This document shows, in pieces, positions 7,137 through 12,644 of a stretch of 12,644 bases of DNA. How positions within the stretch are numbered: the stretch's first letter is position 1; each line of letters starts with the position of its first letter. Both the position numbers and the translations under genes were made by a program. The notes under the pieces are model-generated. The model saw nothing but the letters and a program-made list of their open reading frames with translations, was not told the DNA's origin and searched no databases. Source of the DNA: Chloroflexota bacterium (GTDB taxonomy: Bacteria; Chloroflexota; Anaerolineae; Anaerolineales; Anaerolineaceae); the NCBI GenBank assembly GCA_012797215.1, contig JAAZPN010000287.1:1-12644 (forward strand), read 5' to 3'.

Positions 7137-7361
7137 ATGCCAATCTATGAATATCAGTGCCGGCAATGCGGCACGCTTTTTGAACTAATCCGCACTTACA
7201 GCCAGGCAGACTTGCCGGCAGAGTGTCCGCACTGCGCATGTTCGCAAAGCCGGCGCGAACTCTCCAAAGTGAACGCCTTTAGCGGCGGAAAAAGCCTGAC
7301 CGATTCTGGTCATTCCTGCGGCAGCTGCTCTGGCGGCAGCTGCAATACCTGTGGACACTGA
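7137..7361 (+). CDS. FmdB-family zinc-ribbon protein
   Basis: Small protein of 74 residues starting MPIYEYQCRQCG, the hallmark opening of the FmdB/CxxC zinc-ribbon family. Zinc ligands are predicted at Cys8, Cys11, Cys30 and Cys33. A Gly/Ser-rich tail holds four more cysteines (Cys61, Cys64, Cys69, Cys72) and ends in CGH, as in many family members. The function of this family is not established; the name derives from a putative regulator of the formamidase/amidase operon. A good GAGGA ribosome-binding site lies 6 nt upstream. Only 2 nt separate its stop from the SDR gene, so the two are probably co-translated. Confidence 0.85.
   Translation: MPIYEYQCRQCGTLFELIRTYSQADLPAECPHCACSQSRRELSKVNAFSGGKSLTDSGHSCGSCSGGSCNTCGH
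7318..7343 (+). repeat. 11-bp direct repeat with 15-nt period inside the zinc-ribbon tail
   Basis: GCGGCAGCTGC occurs at 7318-7328 and again at 7333-7343. The unit encodes the repeated Cys-Gly/Ser segment of the C-terminal tail and keeps the reading frame, consistent with a local in-frame duplication of a Cys motif. Confidence 0.6.
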
Positions 7362-7363
7362 TT

Positions 7364-8224
7364 ATGAAAAACCTCAATGGAAAACTTGCACTGATTACTG
7401 GCGGATCCAGCGGAATTGGTCTCGCGTTGGCATGCGAACTTTTCGCTCAAGGGATGTCCGTAGCGATTCTAGCGCGGGGGCAGCAGCGCTTGGATGAAGC
7501 TGTTACTAAAATTGAACATTTCCGACGTGATGTTTCACAAAAAATTATCCCCATCACTGCTAATGTCGCCGACAGCGCTGCAATCAAGCAAACCATCCAT
7601 GATTTAGTCAGCTCGCATGGCCTGCCAGATCTCTTGATAAACTGCGCCGGGGTTGCCAAATCCAGTTACGCGGAGATGACTCCACTAGAGGACTTCCGTT
7701 GGATTATGGATATCGATTTCCACGGCACGGTAAATGTGACCCAGACCCTGCTGCCGGATTTCATTGGCCGGGGCAGCGGTCACATTGTAAATATTTCGTC
7801 ACTAGCAGGCGTAATTGGCATGTTTGGCTACACAGCCTACAGCGGCGCGAAATTTGCAGTCAAAGGTTACACAGACGTCCTCCGCTCAGAGATGAAACCT
7901 TACGGAGTCGATGTTTCGTGCGTTTTTCCCCCGGATACAGACACACCTCAGCTTGCCTGGGAAAACCAGTTCAAACCCTTTGAAACGCACATGATCGCAG
8001 GCTCAGACAAACCTTTCCCGGCGGAAAAGGTCGCAAAAAGCATTGTTCTTGGTGTCCAGAAAAACAAATACATCATTGTTCCGGGTCTGGAAGCCAAGCT
8101 TTTTTACTTTCTGGCAACGCACCTGGGCGGTCTGGTTTACACTGTGCTGGATATACTGGTAAAAAATGCAATAAAAAAGAAGGTCGCTGTACAGGGCGCC
8201 CAAACCGAAAAGCACAGTCGGTAA
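7364..8224 (+). CDS. Short-chain dehydrogenase resembling 3-ketodihydrosphingosine reductase
   Basis: NADP(H)-dependent classical SDR of 286 residues. It has the nucleotide motif TGGSSGIG (12-19), NCAG (93-96), Ser145 or Ser146, and catalytic Tyr159-x3-Lys163. After the catalytic site comes PPDTDTP (189-195) followed by an Asn-x-x-KPxET-like stretch (201-208), the combination that marks the eukaryotic KDSR branch reducing 3-ketosphinganine in sphingolipid synthesis. The C-terminus has a hydrophobic stretch (about 247-268) followed by KNAIKKK, suggesting a membrane-associated tail, as expected for an enzyme acting on a lipid. No serine palmitoyltransferase or acyltransferase gene is in the window, so the lipid substrate is inference and another long-chain ketone is possible. 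Its ATG follows the zinc-ribbon stop by 2 nt. Confidence 0.8.
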   Translation: MKNLNGKLALITGGSSGIGLALACELFAQGMSVAILARGQQRLDEAVTKIEHFRRDVSQKIIPITANVADSAAIKQTIHDLVSSHGLPDLLINCAGVAKSSYAEMTPLEDFRWIMDIDFHGTVNVTQTLLPDFIGRGSGHIVNISSLAGVIGMFGYTAYSGAKFAVKGYTDVLRSEMKPYGVDVSCVFPPDTDTPQLAWENQFKPFETHMIAGSDKPFPAEKVAKSIVLGVQKNKYIIVPGLEAKLFYFLATHLGGLVYTVLDILVKNAIKKKVAVQGAQTEKHSR

Positions 8225-8227
8225 AAT
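8222..8227 (+). promoter_or_regulatory. Candidate -10 element giving a leaderless helicase transcript
   Basis: TAAAAT begins with the TAA stop of the SDR gene and ends exactly 6 nt before the helicase ATG at 8234. No Shine-Dalgarno precedes the ATG. No -35 is recognisable at 16-18 nt spacing. This would let the helicase/exonuclease pair be transcribed independently of the upstream SDR. Confidence 0.4.
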
Positions 8228-8233
8228 GTCCGT

Positions 8234-10741
8234 ATGGATATTGATGAGCTCCTCAGCATCTGGCAGCAAGACCCGGAGTTTGTCCGAAATACCACCTGCT
8301 GGCAAATAGCTCCGCCAACTGCGCCCAGCTTCGAGAATTTTCCGGAAAATTTACCAGAGCACCTGGTCTGGAACCTGACACAGCGTGGGATCAGCCAGCT
8401 GTACAGCCATCAGGCGCAAGCGCTTGAGAAAATTGCTGCCGGTCAGCATGTGGTCATCAGCACCGGCACTGCCAGTGGAAAAACCCTTTGTTACGACATC
8501 CCGGTCATTCAAACGCTTCTGCAAGATAGCTCGGCGCGCGCGCTCTACCTCTTTCCCACCAAAGCCCTGGCGCAGGACCAGCTGCGGCTTCTGAAAGACT
8601 TATGTTCTGCGCCTGATGGAGCGCTCAGACCCAGCCCGGCCATCTACGACGGCGATACCCCAGCGCAGCATCGGCCGGAGATTCGGAAAAACGCGGACAT
8701 CATCATTACCAATCCGGACATGCTGCACCAGGGCATCCTCCCGCATCACACCATCTGGCGGAAATTTTTCGCGGGGCTCAGATATGTGGTTATTGACGAA
8801 ATGCATACCTACCGCGGCGTGTTTGGCTCGCACGTTGCCAATGTTATCCGCAGGCTGAAGCGGGTGGCGGCATTCTACCATTCCTATCCGCAGTTTATTC
8901 TCACTTCCGCGACAATTGGTAACCCGGAAGAACTTGCCGAAAAGCTAATTGAAAGCCCCGCCGCGCTGATTGACGTGGACGGCTCCCCGCACGGTAGAAG
9001 GCACTTCCTGGTTTACAATCCTCCCCTTGTGAACGAGCAGTTGGGCTTGCGCGCCAGCAGCCTGCAGACCGGCATCCACTTCACCAGGAAGCTGCTCGCG
9101 AATAATTTCCAAAGCTTGGTTTTTGCCCGTTCCCGGCGCAGCGTGGAAATGATTCTGGCTTATCTCTACGACAGCTTGCCGAGAGAGATGCGCGCGCGTA
9201 TTCGCGGATACCGTTCCGGATATCTTAAAAGTGACCGCCGAGAAATCGAAGCAGGGTTCAAGGAAGGCTCCATCAAAGCCGTAGTCGCCACGTCCGCGCT
9301 TGAGTTAGGCATCGATATTGGCAGCCTGGAATCCGTAATTCTGGTCGGTTACCCGGGTTCTATCGCGACCACACGCCAGCGCGCTGGCCGGGCGGGGCGC
9401 CGGCAGCAAGCTTCATTAGCCATGTTTATTGCCTCCCCAGAAGCCATGGACCAATATCTGGCAAATCATCCTGAGTACATCACTGAGAAGTCGCCTGAGG
9501 ACGCGCTGCTCGATCCCAACAATTACGCGATCCTGATGCAGCACTTGCAGTGTGCCGCTTTCGAGCTGCCTTTCCTGGCAGATGACCACTACGGCAGCCT
9601 CCCCGCAGATTTGCTTCAAGCTTTTCTGGGGATTCTGGTTCAATCGGGCGTGCTGCATCTGCAAAATGGCAAGTATTTCTGGATTGCAGATCAGTTTGCC
9701 GCTGGCAGCGTTTCATTACGCAGCAGCACGCCAAATGTCATCACATTGCGCGTCGGTTCAGGGGATTCCTCACAGGTAATTGGGGAAATCGACGCGGCCA
9801 GCGCGAAGTGGCTGGTGCATCCGGAGGCTATTTATCTTCAGGAAGCGGAAACGTACGAAGTGCAAACGCTGGACCTGGAGAAGGGTGTATGCCTGCTGGA
9901 GCCGACGCAATCAGAGTATTACACGATTCCAAACGTATCAACTACCATCGAAGCATTCATGCCTCACCAACAAAAATCCTTCTCAACCTATGCGAACACT
10001 TATGGGGACCTGAGCCTGCGTTTGGAAGTCAACAGCTATCGCAAAATTCGGTGGTTTAGCGCTGAAACAATTGGTACAGGCGTGGTGGACCTCCCACCGA
10101 CTTTTCTGGAAACATCTGGCTGCTGGCTCACTTTTACGCCTGATTTTGTTGACCAACTGCGCGAAGAAAAACTCTGGAACGCGGATGCCAATCAGTACGG
10201 CGCGGGATGGAACGCTCTGAAACGCCGCATTCTGATGCGGGATGGTCACCGCTGCCGTGCGTGCGGAACAGAAGGCGATGACAATAAACTGCATGTGCAT
10301 CACATCAAACCCTTTAAGACCTTTGAAGATATGGAATTAGCAAACGCGCCTGCTAATCTCATCACGTTATGCCCCTCCTGCCATCGACAAGCCGAGCAAA
10401 ATGTAAGGCTGCGCAGCGGTTTGGCTGGGTCGGCGTACGCGCTAGGGAATCTGGCGCCGCTGCTGGTTATGTGTGATCGTGAAGATTTGGGCATGTTGGC
10501 TGAGGCCCGCTCCGTGCTGGCGGACGGCGGACCCGCGATTCTTGTTTATGACAATGTTCCCGGAGGAATTGGCCTCTCGGAGCGTTTGTTCGAACGGCGT
10601 AATTTTTGGATCGCCAAAGCAATCGAAATGATTTCAGAATGTCAATGCAAAGAGGGCTGCCCGGCCTGTGTCGGTCCGATTGGCGAAGAAGGACACGGCG
10701 GCAAACAGGAAGCGCTTGCCCTGTTGAGCGGTTTGGTGTGA
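8234..10741 (+). CDS. mrfA: MrfA (YprA)-family DEAD/DEAH helicase with embedded HNH endonuclease domain
   Basis: Superfamily 2 DNA helicase of 835 residues. The ATPase core has Walker A GTASGKT (78-84), FPTKALAQDQ (107-116), DEMH (188-191), SAT (225-227), the ALELGIDIG block (355-363) and QRAGRAGRR (382-390). The stretch HTYRGVFGSHVANV (191-204) is characteristic of the MrfA/YprA branch. The DUF1998 part has VYDNVPGGIGLS (771-782) and a four-cysteine cluster, Cys803, Cys805, Cys809 and Cys812, that binds zinc in this family. In Bacillus MrfA works with MrfB in mitomycin-damage repair independently of UvrABC. This copy is about 85 residues longer than the roughly 750-residue Bacillus protein, and the excess matches an HNH domain at about 656-722. 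The next gene is mrfB, 1 nt after the stop. The start ATG lacks a Shine-Dalgarno. Confidence 0.92.
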   Translation: MDIDELLSIWQQDPEFVRNTTCWQIAPPTAPSFENFPENLPEHLVWNLTQRGISQLYSHQAQALEKIAAGQHVVISTGTASGKTLCYDIPVIQTLLQDSSARALYLFPTKALAQDQLRLLKDLCSAPDGALRPSPAIYDGDTPAQHRPEIRKNADIIITNPDMLHQGILPHHTIWRKFFAGLRYVVIDEMHTYRGVFGSHVANVIRRLKRVAAFYHSYPQFILTSATIGNPEELAEKLIESPAALIDVDGSPHGRRHFLVYNPPLVNEQLGLRASSLQTGIHFTRKLLANNFQSLVFARSRRSVEMILAYLYDSLPREMRARIRGYRSGYLKSDRREIEAGFKEGSIKAVVATSALELGIDIGSLESVILVGYPGSIATTRQRAGRAGRRQQASLAMFIASPEAMDQYLANHPEYITEKSPEDALLDPNNYAILMQHLQCAAFELPFLADDHYGSLPADLLQAFLGILVQSGVLHLQNGKYFWIADQFAAGSVSLRSSTPNVITLRVGSGDSSQVIGEIDAASAKWLVHPEAIYLQEAETYEVQTLDLEKGVCLLEPTQSEYYTIPNVSTTIEAFMPHQQKSFSTYANTYGDLSLRLEVNSYRKIRWFSAETIGTGVVDLPPTFLETSGCWLTFTPDFVDQLREEKLWNADANQYGAGWNALKRRILMRDGHRCRACGTEGDDNKLHVHHIKPFKTFEDMELANAPANLITLCPSCHRQAEQNVRLRSGLAGSAYALGNLAPLLVMCDREDLGMLAEARSVLADGGPAILVYDNVPGGIGLSERLFERRNFWIAKAIEMISECQCKEGCPACVGPIGEEGHGGKQEALALLSGLV
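10199..10399 (+). other. HNH (beta-beta-alpha-metal) nuclease domain inserted within the helicase
   Basis: This segment encodes residues about 656-722 of the helicase. It opens with the typical helix and RDGHRCRACG, giving Cys674 and Cys677. Then come HVHHIKPF (His687, His689, His690), NLITLC with Asn708 and Cys713, and PSCH with Cys716 and His717. All parts of an active HNH site are present: HH, the central Asn, the final His, and two CxxC pairs for a structural zinc. Helicase-family sequence resumes near residue 735 (ALGNLAPLLVMCDREDLG), so the domain interrupts the normal C-terminal region without breaking the frame. Nuclease activity is predicted, not shown. Confidence 0.88.
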
Positions 10742-10742
10742 A

Positions 10743-11993
10743 ATGGATTTTGGTTCATTAAGCGATAAACTCAAGCGAATGGGGCTTAGTCTCGGTATTC
10801 AGGCAGATGCGATCAGAACACGCAGCATTCGCAGACCAATTGAAGAAGTGGTTGCTGGCAGAGAACTGCAAACTAACTACGGCAGCTTGTTCTCAGCCAT
10901 GCACGAATATTGCGGCGATTACCAACTTGGAAGCCAGCCTTTGCTGCCCAACAATCCAACCCATGGGATTGCGCGCTGGGCACGCGCTCCCCATCTGGCA
11001 GAAACCAGCATCGAAAACTTTATTTTCCTGGATACCGAAACTACCGGGCTCTCGGGCGGAACGGGCACAATGGCCTTTATGGTAGGCGTAGGCCGTTACC
11101 GCGGAAACAGTTTTGTGATGGAGCAGTTTTTTCTGCGCGGTCCAGCCGAAGAAGCCGCGCTGCTGGCTGCTCTAGAAGCGTTTTGCGTGGATATGGCCGC
11201 GGTAGTGACTTACAACGGCAAATCCTTCGATATTCCGATTTTGAACACGCGCTACGTGCTGCAAGGGTTCACCAGTCCGTTTGAGGAATTGCCGCACCTT
11301 GATTTGCTGCATCTTACCCGCCGCATCTGGAAAGCGCGCTTGGAGCAATGCACGCTGGGCAATATTGAAAACAAAATTTTCGGTCTGGCAAGAGATAGTG
11401 ATGAAGTTCCTGGTTATTTGATTCCTGAGTATTACAGCCAGTATCTGAGAGAAGGAGACGCTGAGCCGCTCAAGGGCATCTTCGTCCATAACGAGCAAGA
11501 TGTTGTCAGCCTGGCAGGTCTTTTCGCGCTGTTCACCGACGTCCTTAGCGACCCTGCCGCCTGGGAAAACAGCAGCAGTCAGGATTTAACCAGCCTTGGG
11601 CGGCTAGTAGAACAACTGGGCGATGCGGATGCGGCCCTGTCTCTATACGAAAAAGGGCGCCAGCTTGGCAACTTATCCAAGCCCTATGTGGAACCTCACC
11701 TCGCGCAGGCGCGCTTGTTAAAACGGCAGAACCGGCTGTCAGAGGCCGCGGAGCTTTGGTCTCAGGCAGCCGAACGAGGCGCTCTCGAAGCTTTGGAAGA
11801 ACTTGCCAAGTACTACGAACACCACTGCGGTGAACCTGGGAAAGCGTTGGTTTGTACCGAACAAGCTCTTACACACCTGCAAAACCATGTTAACGAAGAA
11901 TTGGAAACAAAAAGCCTGGCTGCGTTCAGTCACCGTCGCGAGCGCTTGATCCACAAGGTCAACAAACAGAATCAACGCTCTGACAACAAATAA
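10743..11993 (+). CDS. mrfB: MrfB (YprB)-family DEDD exonuclease with C-terminal TPR-like repeats
   Basis: Predicted 3'-5' exonuclease partner of the upstream helicase; 416 residues. The RNase H-like fold starts with FLDTETTG (95-102; Asp97, Glu99), continues with TYNGKSFDIP (156-165; Asp163) and HLDLLH (Asp187), and ends with HNEQDVVSL (249-257; Asp253), a complete set of metal-binding acidic residues. Residues about 283-390 form helical pairs with Ala/Leu-rich TPR-like spacing (for example DADAALSLYEKGRQLG), as in the C-terminal domain of Bacillus YprB. The N-terminal 90 residues are a family-type extension. In B. subtilis MrfB acts with MrfA on mitomycin adducts. Its ATG is 1 nt after the helicase stop, so translation is almost certainly coupled. 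Confidence 0.9.
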   Translation: MDFGSLSDKLKRMGLSLGIQADAIRTRSIRRPIEEVVAGRELQTNYGSLFSAMHEYCGDYQLGSQPLLPNNPTHGIARWARAPHLAETSIENFIFLDTETTGLSGGTGTMAFMVGVGRYRGNSFVMEQFFLRGPAEEAALLAALEAFCVDMAAVVTYNGKSFDIPILNTRYVLQGFTSPFEELPHLDLLHLTRRIWKARLEQCTLGNIENKIFGLARDSDEVPGYLIPEYYSQYLREGDAEPLKGIFVHNEQDVVSLAGLFALFTDVLSDPAAWENSSSQDLTSLGRLVEQLGDADAALSLYEKGRQLGNLSKPYVEPHLAQARLLKRQNRLSEAAELWSQAAERGALEALEELAKYYEHHCGEPGKALVCTEQALTHLQNHVNEELETKSLAAFSHRRERLIHKVNKQNQRSDNK

Positions 11994-12008
11994 CCTTTTT
12001 TGTTTTTT
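11985..12008 (+). terminator. Weak candidate terminator after mrfB
   Basis: AACAAA (11985-11990) can pair with TTTGTT (11999-12004) over an 8-nt loop, with T-tracts at 11996-12001 and 12003-12008. The stem is AT-only apart from one pair and overlaps the stop codon, so its strength is doubtful. Confidence 0.25.
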
Positions 12009-12327
12009 CAATCTAGTGTTTTACAGCAGAACTTTTGATATCTAAAGCATGGAGGAATCATGCATGTTTGTTTTTATCCCATCCTCAATATTGAAACTCC
12101 AAAATTTCCTTGCGCTAAATTCGTTTTTTCAGTCAATCCTTCTGACTTTGTGTGAATTTCCAAGAACTTCCTTAAAGCTTACAGATTAAGATGCCCTATC
12201 GGTGATACCAACAGCCTATAGAAAAGCATGCGTACAAGATAAAACTGTCCGACAAAAACGATAAGAGTCCTCTACCACCACAAGAACCTAGTCGTGCTGT
12301 ACGCGCCTATACACTCGCCGACGCAAA
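11994..12327. other. Non-coding spacer between mrfB and yebC
   Basis: About 330 nt before the yebC promoter, visibly richer in A and T than the flanking genes, especially at 11994-12190. I see no tRNA-like cloverleaf, tandem repeat or family-like protein. A GCATG/CATGC pair (12047-12051 and 12059-12063) brackets a GGAGG, and a short open frame follows (12064-12189, listed separately). From 12190 to 12327 nothing recognisable was found. Confidence 0.5.
12064..12189 (+). CDS. Doubtful small open frame with a Shine-Dalgarno
   Basis: A frame of 41 codons starts at the ATG at 12064, 8 nt after GGAGG (12051-12055). The product is hydrophobic in its first half (MFVFIPSSILKL...) and Ser/Leu-rich, with no family resemblance that I recognise. 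A second start at 12060 in another frame gives 31 codons. The ribosome-binding site lies in the loop of a 5-bp GCATG/CATGC hairpin. It could equally be chance in an AT-rich spacer. Confidence 0.15.
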   Translation: MFVFIPSSILKLQNFLALNSFFQSILLTLCEFPRTSLKLTD

Positions 12328-12336
12328 TGGTATAAT
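12328..12336 (+). promoter_or_regulatory. Extended -10 promoter for yebC
   Basis: TGG followed by TATAAT (12331-12336) is a perfect extended -10 element. No good -35 is seen, as is usual for this class. Predicted +1 is near 12343, giving a leader of about 39 nt that contains the GAGGAG ribosome-binding site 7 nt before the ATG at 12382. Confidence 0.7.
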
Positions 12337-12381
12337 AAGTTGCTTTATTGCACACCCTAGTTAAAACCGAGGAGAATTATT

Positions 12382-12644
12382 ATGTCTGGACATTCGCACT
12401 GGTCCACAATCAAGCGCAAAAAAGGCGCAGCCGACGCAAAAAAGGGCGCGGTATTCACGCGTTTGGCGCGTGAAATCGCACTGGCTGCCCGTGAAGGGGG
12501 CGGTGACCCCTCCATGAACGTCAGCCTTTATCTCGCGATTGATCGTGCCCGGTCCAGCAACATGCCCAAAGACAGCATCGAACGCGCAATTAAACGCGGT
12601 ACGGGCGAGGATAAAGGCTCGGCCGAACTTGAAGAATTGACCTA
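12382..12644 (+). CDS. yebC: YebC/TACO1-family protein (5' part, cut by the window end)
   Basis: The first 87 codons are present and begin [22 protein letters not shown], the canonical YebC N-terminus, continuing with [26 protein letters not shown] and then the window edge. Full-length members are about 240-250 residues. The family was long annotated as a transcriptional regulator and includes mitochondrial TACO1, a translational activator; several bacterial members are reported to help ribosomes through proline-rich stretches. GAGGAG lies 7 nt upstream of the ATG. In many genomes ruvC follows, but that lies outside this window. Confidence 0.96.
   Translation, partial: MSGHSHWSTIKRKKGAADAKKGAVFTRLAREIALAAREGGGDPSMNVSLYLAIDRARSSNMPKDSIERAIKRGTGEDKGSAELEELT

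Noticed and set aside
8234..11993. Calling the helicase-exonuclease pair a known phage-defence island
   Set aside because: There is no accompanying methyltransferase, sensor, integrase or other defence gene. The neighbours are housekeeping (tdh, yebC), so a repair role is the simpler reading.

Overview
The window reads as a bacterial chromosome segment with balanced to slightly GC-rich base composition. The gene set fits an Anaerolineae-like member of the Chloroflexota: an MrfA/MrfB helicase-exonuclease pair, a SpoIIE-like phosphatase, an SDR-type threonine dehydrogenase, Pro/Thr-rich lipoprotein linkers, and a sugar ABC permease with extra membrane helices. That taxonomic placement is inference from gene content. 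No marker gene here proves it. No rRNA, tRNA, CRISPR array, IS element or prophage gene was seen.

Layout. The window divides at about 5259-5339, a divergent intergenic region. Everything to the left lies on the minus strand and reads leftward: a secreted endonuclease/exonuclease/phosphatase-type lipoprotein (3390-5258), a phytase-like/esterase-like lipoprotein coupled to it by a 1-nt overlap (2284-3390), a 128-nt gap, then two carbohydrate ABC permease subunits overlapping by 8 nt (995-2155 and 112-1002). A well-placed Shine-Dalgarno and ATG at the left edge suggest one more gene follows. No substrate-binding protein or ATPase is visible.

To the right everything is on the plus strand: a SpoIIE/PP2C-like phosphatase with an altered metal motif (5340-6035), L-threonine 3-dehydrogenase (6049-7080), a FmdB-type zinc ribbon (7137-7361), a 3-ketodihydrosphingosine-reductase-like SDR (7364-8224), a MrfA-family helicase (8234-10741), its MrfB partner exonuclease (10743-11993), a non-coding stretch of about 390 nt, and the first 87 codons of yebC (12382 to the window end) behind a clear extended -10 promoter.

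Most notable feature. The MrfA-family helicase carries a complete HNH endonuclease domain (about residues 656-722) embedded at the start of its C-terminal DUF1998 region, with both the helicase motifs and the four-cysteine zinc cluster intact. Together with the adjacent DEDD exonuclease MrfB it makes a predicted two-gene helicase + endonuclease + exonuclease DNA repair or defence module. Two genes (5340 and 8234) have a TANAAT-like hexamer exactly 6 nt before the ATG and no Shine-Dalgarno, which is the spacing expected for leaderless transcripts.
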